From positions 1 to 32,564 of the forward strand of contig JAOUPX010000023.1 in the NCBI GenBank assembly GCA_029879645.1: a stretch of 32,564 nt of DNA, read 5' to 3'. This document shows, piece after piece, positions 7,992 to 16,538 of this stretch. Under the pieces are notes generated by a model. That model was not told where the DNA came from and did no database searches. It worked only from the letters and a program-made list of their open reading frames with translations. The position numbers were made by a program, and so were the translations under genes. Source of the DNA: Nitrospinota bacterium (GTDB taxonomy: Bacteria; Nitrospinota; Nitrospinia; Nitrospinales; Nitrospinaceae). Within the stretch, counting starts at the first letter, position 1. Each line of letters opens with the position of its first letter.

Positions 7992-9431
7992 TCAGCGCCG
8001 CCAGGCGTGAAATTTCTGGATGAAATTCAGCAGGCCTGCCGGGGCATGATTTTTCTTCCAGATGCCGGCGGCGTATTTGTTGGCCTCCGCCATGGTGGGA
8101 TAAATGTGGATCGTGCCCAATATCTGGTTCAGGCCGAGTCCGTGTTTCATGGCCAGGACGTATTCAGCGATCAAGTCTCCCGCGTGGTAGCCGACTATGG
8201 TGACGCCCAGAATCTTGTCCTTGCCGGGTGGGGTCAATACCTTCACATAGCCCTTGTCCTCGCTGTCGGCGATGGCGCGGTCGAGGTCGTCGATACCATA
8301 AGTCGCCACGTCGTATGGGATACCCTGCTCCTTTGCCTCTTTTTCGTTGAGGCCGACCCGCGCGACTTCCGGATCGGTGAACGTCGCCCAGGGGATGACG
8401 CGGTAATCTACTTTGAATTTCTTGAACGGGCTGAACAGCGCGTTGACCGCACAGTACCAGGCCTGGTGCGCGGCGGTGTGGGTGAATTGATAAGGACCCG
8501 CCACGTCGCCGCAGGCGTAAATGTTCTTATGTGTGGTGGTGCGCAGGTATTGATCGACTTCCACCGTACCGCGCGGTCCCAGCTTCACGCCGATGTTTTC
8601 CAGCCCGAACCCCTTGGCATTGGCGGCGCGGCCCACCGCAACCAGCAGTTGATCGAATTCCACCCAGTCGGTGCCCCCGTCTTTTTCCACCAGCATGTAA
8701 TTTTTGCCGTCCTGCACCACCACTTCCTTGCAGGTGGATTGGATACGAACGTCAATCCCTTCGGCGATGAATTTCTGGCGCACCAGGCGGCTGGCTTCTT
8801 CGTCTTCGCGAATTAAAATATCCGGCAGCATTTCGACTACGGTCACTTCGCTTCCCAGCCGCGCGAAACATTGCGCCAGTTCGCATCCGATAGGACCGCC
8901 GCCCATCACGACCAGCCTCTCTGGCAGTTCGCGCAGGTTCCAGATCGTGTCCGTGGTCAGGTAGTCCACCTGATCGAGGCCGGGAATCGGTGGTATTGCC
9001 GGGCGCGCGCCGGTGGCGATGATGATGTTCTTCGTAGTCAGCGTTTTGCCGTTCACTTCCACCTCGTGAGGCGAGAGAATCTTTGCCGACCCGGTATAAC
9101 AATCGACACCGAGTTGGGTGTATCGTTCAATGCTGTCGTGGGGCTCCACTTTTTTGATGACGTTCTGCACGCGCTCCATCACATCGCCGAACTGAAAATC
9201 CACCTGTGCCGATTTCAGGCCGAAATCCTGCGAGCGTTTGATGTAAGAGAGGATTTTCCCGGTGCGGATCAGCGCTTTGCTGGGCACGCAACCGGTGTTC
9301 AGACAGTCGCCGCCCATCTTGTGTTTTTCGATCAGTGCGACCCTGGCTTTGACGACCGAACCGATATACGCCGAGACCAGTCCCGCTGATCCCCCGCCGA
9401 TTGCAATGATGTTGTAATCCTTCTTTGCCAT
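7992..9431 (-). CDS. Mercuric reductase/dihydrolipoyl dehydrogenase-like FAD-dependent oxidoreductase
   Basis: IIAIGGGSAGLVSAYIG, GGDCLNTGCVPSKALIR redox motif, VVMGGGPIGCELAQ, YACGDVAGPYQFTHTA, C-terminal TIHIYPTMAEANKYAAG. Confidence 0.88.
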   Translation of the reverse strand: MAKKDYNIIAIGGGSAGLVSAYIGSVVKARVALIEKHKMGGDCLNTGCVPSKALIRTGKILSYIKRSQDFGLKSAQVDFQFGDVMERVQNVIKKVEPHDSIERYTQLGVDCYTGSAKILSPHEVEVNGKTLTTKNIIIATGARPAIPPIPGLDQVDYLTTDTIWNLRELPERLVVMGGGPIGCELAQCFARLGSEVTVVEMLPDILIREDEEASRLVRQKFIAEGIDVRIQSTCKEVVVQDGKNYMLVEKDGGTDWVEFDQLLVAVGRAANAKGFGLENIGVKLGPRGTVEVDQYLRTTTHKNIYACGDVAGPYQFTHTAAHQAWYCAVNALFSPFKKFKVDYRVIPWATFTDPEVARVGLNEKEAKEQGIPYDVATYGIDDLDRAIADSEDKGYVKVLTPPGKDKILGVTIVGYHAGDLIAEYVLAMKHGLGLNQILGTIHIYPTMAEANKYAAGIWKKNHAPAGLLNFIQKFHAWRR

Positions 9432-9524
9432 ACGAATAGATTAACCTTTATAATTTTTTAATCAACCATAGCAGAGATTGGTCGCACTTGCTCTCGATAC
9501 CTTACACCGCAGGAATATGATGAT

Positions 9525-10265
9525 TCAATAGTCGGTGATTTCGGCGCCGGGGATGCGGCGGGGAGTTTTACTGAAATCTAGAGGATGGTCGGTGCCGGGG
9601 AGGATGGTGCCGTCGGGCGAGTACGGGCCGATTTTGCTCCAGGTGCCGTATTGTGATTCGCTCACGTATTCGATCTTTATAATCGCCTTGGGATTTTTGT
9701 AGCCATATTTGAACGGCACGATCACGCGCAGGGGGAAGCCATGCTCATCGGACAAGGGTGCGCCATCCATTTCAGTGACCAACAGGGTGCGGGGATGGTT
9801 CAGGTCTTCCAGTGACAGATGCTCGGTATAAACGTCACCGCAGTGAAACACCACGCCGGTGACTTCCGGTTTGGGCGGGCAGAGTTTCATCAACTCGGAG
9901 AAATGAAAGCCAGTCCACTCGGCTTTAGCCGACCAGCACTCGACGCATTTCAGACGCGAGATTTGCGTGCGCGTGGGCAGGTGTTTCAATTGATCGAGTG
10001 TGAAGGTTTGGGAATTCTCGCACAGGCCGCCGACAGCCAGCGACCAGTCCTCGGCCTTGATGCGTCGGAGCGGTTTCCAGTAATTGATGTAGAACTGTTT
10101 GAAAGGTCCAGCGCGGGTTTTACCGACGAAGTCGGTGCCCGTGAAATAATCCGCCTCCGCCCGCGCCGCGCCCGGCCGCGTCCACCAGCCTTGTACGAAG
10201 GCCGCGCAGAAAGTGAGTACGCGGACCAGAAATGATCGTCTGCTTATTCCAAAGAACGTACGCAT
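9525..10265 (-). CDS. Molybdopterin-dependent oxidoreductase (SUOX/MsrP-like catalytic domain) with Tat-like signal
   Basis: Start MRTFFGISRRSFLVRVLTF (twin-Arg SRRSFL). KCVECWSAKAEWTG (Moco-ligand Cys region), SLEDLNHPRTLLVTEMDGAPLSDEHGFPLRVIVPFKYGYKNPKAIIKIEYV typical of the family. Confidence 0.85.
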   Translation of the reverse strand: MRTFFGISRRSFLVRVLTFCAAFVQGWWTRPGAARAEADYFTGTDFVGKTRAGPFKQFYINYWKPLRRIKAEDWSLAVGGLCENSQTFTLDQLKHLPTRTQISRLKCVECWSAKAEWTGFHFSELMKLCPPKPEVTGVVFHCGDVYTEHLSLEDLNHPRTLLVTEMDGAPLSDEHGFPLRVIVPFKYGYKNPKAIIKIEYVSESQYGTWSKIGPYSPDGTILPGTDHPLDFSKTPRRIPGAEITDY

Positions 10266-10897
10266 CGGAATCCCAGAAAGCTGAGCCGTTCCCCCGGCGG
10301 GATCGCGGTCTTTTCGTAAGCCTTGCTGTAGTCGAAATCGAGGTGCAGGTTCCACAAACCGCCGCGAATGATTTTGCTTTCGCCCTGGGCGTCGCCGGTC
10401 CATTCCCAGACCGATCCTGCCATATCGTGGATGCCGTAGGATGACACATCCTGCTTATTCGAGCCTGAATTTTTTTTAACCACACCGGAGTAAAACGGGT
10501 GCGGCCGTTTTCTCGGCTTGTAGTCGCCCCATGGATAGTTAAAGCCGTTTTCACCCCGCGCCGCTTTTTCCCATTCCGGATCCGTGGGCAGGCGGCCTCC
10601 GATTTTTGCGCAGTACTCACTGGCCTGGTGCCAGGTGACTTTCGTCACCGGATGGCGAGCCGCGCCTTTGCGGAATCGATGATTGGGAAACTGCTGTTGA
10701 AATTCCTCGTTGGTGACTTCGTTCTGGTCGATCAGGAAAGGTTTGAGAAACAAGCGCCGTTCGGGACCGTGGGGCGGCTTACTTCCCTTTCCCATGGTGA
10801 ACGGTCCCTCCGGAATCATCACCATCGAAGCGGCGGCGTTTATTGGAAGGAACAGGTACAACAGTATGGAAATGTAAACTATCCGATTAAGAATCAT
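10244..10897 (-). CDS. SUMF1/formylglycine-generating-enzyme-fold protein, exported
   Basis: MVMIPEGPFTMGKGS, EVTNEEFQQF, HPVTKVTWHQASEYCAKIGGRLPTDPEWEKAARG, YPWGD, DMAGSVWEWTGD, IIRGG, FLGFRCVR; hydrophobic N-terminus. Confidence 0.88.
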   Translation of the reverse strand: MILNRIVYISILLYLFLPINAAASMVMIPEGPFTMGKGSKPPHGPERRLFLKPFLIDQNEVTNEEFQQQFPNHRFRKGAARHPVTKVTWHQASEYCAKIGGRLPTDPEWEKAARGENGFNYPWGDYKPRKRPHPFYSGVVKKNSGSNKQDVSSYGIHDMAGSVWEWTGDAQGESKIIRGGLWNLHLDFDYSKAYEKTAIPPGERLSFLGFRCVRSLE

Positions 10898-11052
10898 AAT
10901 AGAAAGCTTACCAATATTCGGAAGGGGGGATCAAGTCCCTATCAAAACAGTCTGATAAACCCTTTGGTAGAGGGGCGATCAATTGGATGATATCTTAATG
11001 ATTTTAATTTTAAATATGGAAAGACGGTTTCTAATACTTTGGGGTGATTTGT

Positions 11053-12609
11053 CTATTCCCACTCGATGGTGCCGGGGGGTTTGGAGCTGATGTCGTAGAC
11101 GACGCGGTTGACGCCTTTGACTTCGTTGATGATGCGGTTGGAAATTCTACCCAGCAGGTCGTAGGGCAGGGGCACCCAGTCGGCGGTCATGCCGTCGGTG
11201 CTGGTCACTGCGCGTAGGGCGACAACGTTTTCATACGTGCGGGCGTCACCCATCACGCCTACGGTTTTAACCGGCAGGAGCACTCCGAACGACTGCCAGA
11301 TTTTCTTGTACAGTCCCGCCGCCTTGATTTCTTCCAGAATAATTTTATCCGCCTCCTGCACTATGATGATCCGTTCCGGCGTCACGTCGTCGATGATGCG
11401 GATGGCCAGTCCCGGTCCGGGAAACGGTTGGCGAGAAATGATCTCGTCGGGCATTCCCATTTCGCGTCCCAGAGCGCGTACCTCGTCCTTGAACAATTCG
11501 CGGAGCGGTTCCACCAGTTCCATTTTCATATCTTCCGGCAGACCACCGACGTTGTGATGGGATTTGATCACCGCCGAGGGTCCTTTGAAGGAAACCGACT
11601 CGATCACATCCGGGTACAGGGTGCCCTGCGCGAGGAACTTGAAGTCGCCCGCCTTTTTCGCTTCCTCCTCGAACACGTGGATAAATGTATTGCCGATGAT
11701 TTTGCGTTTCTGTTCGGGATCGGTCACGCCCTTCAGTTTATCCAGGAATCGCTCTGACGCGTCGACGACTTTCAAGTTCATCTGAAAGTGTTCGCGAAAT
11801 GTTTCTTCAACTTTCAGGCGTTCCCCGAAGCGCAATAAACCGTTGTCGATGAAGATACAGATCAGCCGGTCGCCGATGGCCTTGTGCAGAAGCACGGCGA
11901 CGACGGAGGAATCGACCCCGCCGCTCAGCCCCAGCAGGACCTTTCCGTTTCCTACCTGATCCTGGATATTTTTAATCGCGTAGTCGGCGAACGACTCCAC
12001 CTTCCACAGCGGTTTGCATTTGCAGATATTGAACAGGAAATTCCGGATGATTTTGATTCCTTCCTGCGTGTGAACCACTTCCGGATGAAACTGCAGGCCG
12101 TAAATTTTATCAATGGAGTTTTCCATTGCCGCAACCGGGGAGTTGTCAGTGAACGCGGTGGTCTTGAATCCTTTCGGAAGTTTCGCAATGCGGTCGCCAT
12201 GGCTCATCCACACCACCGATTTACTGTGCACGTCCTTGAAGAGATGGGAGAATGTTTTCACCATTAACTCGGCGCGGCCGAATTCGCGTTCCTTAGCCGG
12301 ATTGACTTCTCCTTCCAAAAGGTGTGTGATCAACTGCATTCCGTAGCAGATTCCCAGTACCGGTACCCCCAATTGGAAGATTTTAGGGTCGACCAGCGGC
12401 GAATCGTCTTCCATCACGCTGGCGGGTCCGCCGGACAGGATGATGCCTTTAGGTCCGAAAGCCTCAATCGTCTGGAAATCGACCGTGCAGGGATGGATTT
12501 CGCAGTACACCTCGCATTCGCGCACTTTGCGGGCGATGTTCTGCGTATACTGCGATCCGAAATCAAGGATCAGGACTTTTTGCTCGTGGATATCGTTCGT
12601 GGTGGTCAT
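11053..12609 (-). CDS. guaA: GMP synthase (glutamine-hydrolysing)
   Basis: GATase [13 protein letters not shown]-PPase [21 protein letters not shown]-terminal [16 protein letters not shown]. Confidence 0.97.
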   Translation of the reverse strand: MTTTNDIHEQKVLILDFGSQYTQNIARKVRECEVYCEIHPCTVDFQTIEAFGPKGIILSGGPASVMEDDSPLVDPKIFQLGVPVLGICYGMQLITHLLEGEVNPAKEREFGRAELMVKTFSHLFKDVHSKSVVWMSHGDRIAKLPKGFKTTAFTDNSPVAAMENSIDKIYGLQFHPEVVHTQEGIKIIRNFLFNICKCKPLWKVESFADYAIKNIQDQVGNGKVLLGLSGGVDSSVVAVLLHKAIGDRLICIFIDNGLLRFGERLKVEETFREHFQMNLKVVDASERFLDKLKGVTDPEQKRKIIGNTFIHVFEEEAKKAGDFKFLAQGTLYPDVIESVSFKGPSAVIKSHHNVGGLPEDMKMELVEPLRELFKDEVRALGREMGMPDEIISRQPFPGPGLAIRIIDDVTPERIIIVQEADKIILEEIKAAGLYKKIWQSFGVLLPVKTVGVMGDARTYENVVALRAVTSTDGMTADWVPLPYDLLGRISNRIINEVKGVNRVVYDISSKPPGTIEWE

Positions 12610-12770
12610 AGGAAAATTATTTTTCTGTTAAATTAAAGCAATTCTGCAGGTTTGTTTGAGGACGAGAAGAAAATAAAAAAAGAGATCCTTCATCTCGTTC
12701 AGGATGACATGGCGATGATTACCTTGCAGACGCCTGAACGTTTCAGCGAAATTGGCCCTGCGCCCGGCAG

Positions 12771-14234
12771 TTATTCGATATTGTAATTAGGAGCTTCCTT
12801 GGTCACGATCACGTCATGCACGTGGCTTTCTCTCAGGCCGGACGGTGTAATTTTGATGAACTGAGCCTTGGTACGCAGTTCCTGAATATTTTCGCATCCG
12901 CAATAACCCATGCCGGCCCGCAGTCCTCCCAACAGCTGGTGCACGGTGAACTCCACCGATCCCCGGTAAGGAATGCGTGCCTCGACGCCTTCGGGAACCA
13001 GTTTGCTTTCGTTCAGGCCCCGTTCCTGAAAATAACGGTCGCTACTGCCGTCGGACATGGCCCCGATCGAGCCCATGCCGCGATACTCTTTATAGCTTCG
13101 GCCCTGATACAGAATTTTTTCTCCCGGACTTTCCTCGGTTCCAGCGAATAGAGAACCGATCATCACGCTCGACGCTCCGGCGGCGATGGCCTTGGTGATA
13201 TCTCCCGAATGACGAATACCGCCGTCTGAAATGATGGGGATGCCCTTGGCTTCCGCGGCCGCGACGCATTTTTTTACAGCCGTGATCTGTGGAACACCCA
13301 CACCGGAGACCACCCGCGTGGTGCAGATCGATCCCGGACCGATACCGACTTTCACCGCGTCGGCCCCGGCTTTGATCAGGGCGGTGGTCCCCTCAGCGGT
13401 GGCGACATTGCCGCCGATCAGTTGCAGTTTCGGGAACGCCTTTTTAATTTCTTTGATGGTTTTCAGTACTTTTTCCGAATGGCCGTGGGCGCTGTCGATT
13501 ACCAGAACGTCCAGCCCCACCTCAACCATATCCCCGATGTGGTCCATATAACCGGAAGAAACACCCAGCGCCGCGCCTACCAGCAGTCGGCCTTTATCGT
13601 CCTTGGCAGAATTCGGGTACTCGGTCGATTTCAAAATATCCTTGAGGGTGAGCAAACCTTTCAAATTGCCTTTGCCATCAACGATCGGCAGCTTTTCGAT
13701 ACGGTGATCGTGAAGCAGTTTTTTGGATTGATCGAGGGAAATACCTTCCTTGATGGTGACCAGTTTATCTTTGGTCATCAGCGTGGACAGTTTTTTGGTC
13801 TTCTGGGTTTCAAAACGGATATCCCGGTTGGTGAGAATGCCCACCAGTTTTTTGCCCTGGGTAATCGGGATGCCGGTGATGTTGTATTTATCCATAATCT
13901 CCAGGGCTTCTCCCAATGTCTGGTCCGGCTGCAGGGTGATGGGGTCGTCAATGACCACACTGACGGCGCGCTTGACGCGGTCAATCATCTTGCGTTGTTG
14001 ATTGGGAGTCAGATTGCGGTGGATGATGCCAATGCCGCCCTCTTGCGCCAGAGCGATTGCCATGCCGGCTTCGGTAACCGTGTCCATGGGAGCGCTCAGC
14101 AGGGGACAGTTCAATAGAATATTTTTAGTCAGCCGGGTGGACAGGTCTACATCTGCTGGAAGTACCTTGGAATAGGCCGGCAAAAGGAGTACGTCATCAA
14201 ATGTGAGATAGGTTTCTGGTTCTTTCGTTGTCAT
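12771..14234 (-). CDS. guaB: Inosine-5'-monophosphate dehydrogenase
   Basis: [22 protein letters not shown] start; CBS-domain region; [20 protein letters not shown] catalytic loop; [19 protein letters not shown]. Confidence 0.97.
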   Translation of the reverse strand: MTTKEPETYLTFDDVLLLPAYSKVLPADVDLSTRLTKNILLNCPLLSAPMDTVTEAGMAIALAQEGGIGIIHRNLTPNQQRKMIDRVKRAVSVVIDDPITLQPDQTLGEALEIMDKYNITGIPITQGKKLVGILTNRDIRFETQKTKKLSTLMTKDKLVTIKEGISLDQSKKLLHDHRIEKLPIVDGKGNLKGLLTLKDILKSTEYPNSAKDDKGRLLVGAALGVSSGYMDHIGDMVEVGLDVLVIDSAHGHSEKVLKTIKEIKKAFPKLQLIGGNVATAEGTTALIKAGADAVKVGIGPGSICTTRVVSGVGVPQITAVKKCVAAAEAKGIPIISDGGIRHSGDITKAIAAGASSVMIGSLFAGTEESPGEKILYQGRSYKEYRGMGSIGAMSDGSSDRYFQERGLNESKLVPEGVEARIPYRGSVEFTVHQLLGGLRAGMGYCGCENIQELRTKAQFIKITPSGLRESHVHDVIVTKEAPNYNIE

Positions 14235-14531
14235 GGATGTGTGGGAAGGAGGGGCGAATCCGGTACAAACCGTCCGCGCCGGTTCACAAAAAGTAATCTT
14301 ATCACGCCTCTTCATTCGTTTACATATTATTTTTTTTGTCTCCTGCTCCAGGGGGAATATTCAGGCTTTTATCCCCTCCGGGAAGCTTTTCTCATGGGAA
14401 AGACCAGGGGGCGATGGGTCGAGCGTTATTCTGGCGCGGCTAAGGGAGCCGATATCATCGAGTTTTATCAGTGGGCATCCGGGGTTAATTTTGAGTCCAG
14501 AGTATCGCAGGGATGTGTTAACCTGACAATT

Positions 14532-15977
14532 ATGAAGATAAAACGTTTGTTCGCCATTTTAGTGATTGGAGTATCCCTGCTTTGGGCCGGTGGGGTTTTC
14601 GCGGTGCCGATTACGGATTCGGACGATTGGTCCGGGACCTATTTCAACGGCAGTAAGATAGGGTTCAACCATGCCGGGGTCAAGGTGCGAAAGGGCAGGG
14701 TCGACGTCCATACCAAAATGTATTTCCGGCTGCAATCAGGCGAGGACGACCAATCCACGATATTGACCCAGGACACCACGCTGACTCCGGATTTGCGCCT
14801 TAAAGATTTTGTGATGCTCCAGGAAATCATGGGCAAACGGCAGGAAATTACCGGGCGCGTTCAAGGAAACCAACTGATTCTGGAGATCAGCGGTCGCGGT
14901 TTCCACAAACAGCAGACGCTGGATTTCCCGGCGGACACCTATCCCTCCTCAACCGTCTGGCTCAATATCATGAAAGAAGGATTTGAAGTCGGCAAGAAGG
15001 GCAAGTTCAACCTGTTCATTGAGGCGTTTCGGATGGTCATGCCCATGACCTATGAGATTTTGAGAAAAGAGACGATCAAGTTTGACGGGAAAAACGTAGA
15101 CACCTACGTGGTTCAGCAAAAGTTTGTTGGAATGACCACCACCCTGTGGGCCAATGCAGAGGGCGATGTGTATCGTGAACTTTCGCTCAATGGATTCGAG
15201 TCGGTCAAGGAAACAAAAGAGGTGGCGACCCGGCTGGGAGACAAGCCGATGTCGGTCAGCAGTTTTATTACCCTCAGCCTGGTCACTATCAAGAAACCCA
15301 TCGCCTCGCCGGACGATCAGGGAAGGCTGAAGCTGAAACTGATCAATGTGCATGGACCCGAATCCATCCCGCAGGACCACCGGCAAAAGGTCCTTAAAAC
15401 CGAGAAAAATGGCGAGGAGTCCTATACCACCACCCTGTTGATTCAACGGGAATCCAAGGCGCCGATCAAGAGGATGTCTCTGCCGATTTCCACCAAGGGG
15501 TATGAAGAATATCTGCAAGATGCCCCTGAGATCCAGGTTCAGCATCCTTTAATTCGTACTCTGGCGAAGGACCTGGTGGAAGGCGAAACAGATGCCTGGC
15601 AGGCGGCCAAGGTCATCAGTACCTGGGTCCATGACAACCTCGATAAGGTACTTGTGGATTCATTCACTGCACTGGATGCCCTGCATGACCGGCGCGGCGA
15701 ATGCCAGTCCCACACCAATCTGTTCACCGCGCTGGCCCGGGCTGCGGGAATACCTACCAAGGTTGTCAATGGCTTGGTGTACTCGCGCGAATTTAAAGGA
15801 TTTCTTTATCACGCCTGGCCCGAAGTCTGGGTTGGCGAATGGCGTGCTTTGGACCCCACCCTGGGGCAGCACCACGTCGATGCCACCCACATCAAGCTTT
15901 CAGAGGGAAATTATGAGGGCGCTTTGAAGCTGATGGAATTCATCGGTCAGGTCAATATTGAGCTGTTAGAGCAGTAA
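14532..15977 (+). CDS. Exported transglutaminase-like domain protein
   Basis: Signal peptide MKIKRLFAILVIGVSLLWAGGVFA; C-terminal RRGECQSHTNLFTALARAAGIPTKVVNGLVYS...FLYHAWPEVWVGEWRALDPTLGQ (Cys-His-Asp triad). Confidence 0.85.
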   Translation: MKIKRLFAILVIGVSLLWAGGVFAVPITDSDDWSGTYFNGSKIGFNHAGVKVRKGRVDVHTKMYFRLQSGEDDQSTILTQDTTLTPDLRLKDFVMLQEIMGKRQEITGRVQGNQLILEISGRGFHKQQTLDFPADTYPSSTVWLNIMKEGFEVGKKGKFNLFIEAFRMVMPMTYEILRKETIKFDGKNVDTYVVQQKFVGMTTTLWANAEGDVYRELSLNGFESVKETKEVATRLGDKPMSVSSFITLSLVTIKKPIASPDDQGRLKLKLINVHGPESIPQDHRQKVLKTEKNGEESYTTTLLIQRESKAPIKRMSLPISTKGYEEYLQDAPEIQVQHPLIRTLAKDLVEGETDAWQAAKVISTWVHDNLDKVLVDSFTALDALHDRRGECQSHTNLFTALARAAGIPTKVVNGLVYSREFKGFLYHAWPEVWVGEWRALDPTLGQHHVDATHIKLSEGNYEGALKLMEFIGQVNIELLEQ

Positions 15978-16330
15978 AATTCCTACAAATCCTGAGAATT
16001 TCTTTCCTTTTCCAAGTTTCTGATAACCAAACGTTTATTTTCCCGCCAAATTTGTCCACAGGCTTCCAAGGCTTGTTTTAGGGGTTTTAAAAGGGGCACA
16101 GGTGTATTCTCCCAATCTTTTGGGGGATTAAAGGGCAAGCAGGCCTATCAACCCTGTTTTATGGGCCAAAAATGATTGACACCCTTTTACGGCCTCATTT
16201 TTCCTGTGAATTGCGCCCCTCCCGCGGGATATCTTATTTTTCCTATCTATCAGATTTAAAAGGGGTTGTTTTGTAACTCCTTATAACCAAACGGATTGAA
16301 AAATTGAAAAATAATTTAGAGAGAAACCGG

Positions 16331-16358
16331 TTGACAACCCTATATATGGTGCTATTGT
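16331..16358 (+). promoter_or_regulatory. Candidate sigma70-type promoter of nrdJ
   Basis: TTGACA (16331-16336), 16-bp spacer, TATTGT (16353-16358). Confidence 0.55.
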
Positions 16359-16384
16359 GGACTGCCAGCTACTAGATGTAGTGA
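16337..16384 (+). promoter_or_regulatory. Tandem NrdR-box-like palindromes upstream of nrdJ
   Basis: Box 1 ACCCTATATATGGTGC (16337-16352) and box 2 CTACTAGATGTAGTGA (16369-16384). Against remembered consensus acaCwAtATaTwGtgt I count 13/16 and 11/16; start-to-start spacing is 32 bp. Confidence 0.65.
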
Positions 16385-16538
16385 TTGGTAATTTTATTGG
16401 CTATCCCTACATTTATAGTAAGGAGAGGTTTGTAATTTGAAATTTAAAGTGAGTTGTCACTTAAATAGATAAAAAATATTTCTCGATTCAAGATGGATCG
16501 GGGAGTGAAAATTTTAATGTAAGTTTTTGGAGAGAATC

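Noticed and set aside
8007-8816. 269-aa plus-strand ORF
   Set aside because: Antisense shadow of the FAD oxidoreductase 7992-9431.
13422-14117. 231-aa plus-strand ORF
   Set aside because: Antisense to guaB; shadow of a conserved gene.
14241-14531. 97-codon N-terminal extension of the transglutaminase ORF
   Set aside because: A clear signal peptide begins at the internal ATG 14532; the extension lies in the divergent promoter region with guaB.
15978-16330. Cobalamin riboswitch upstream of the B12-dependent RNR
   Set aside because: Looked for the B12 box and flanking conserved elements and saw no convincing match; an Rfam covariance scan (RF00174) would be decisive.
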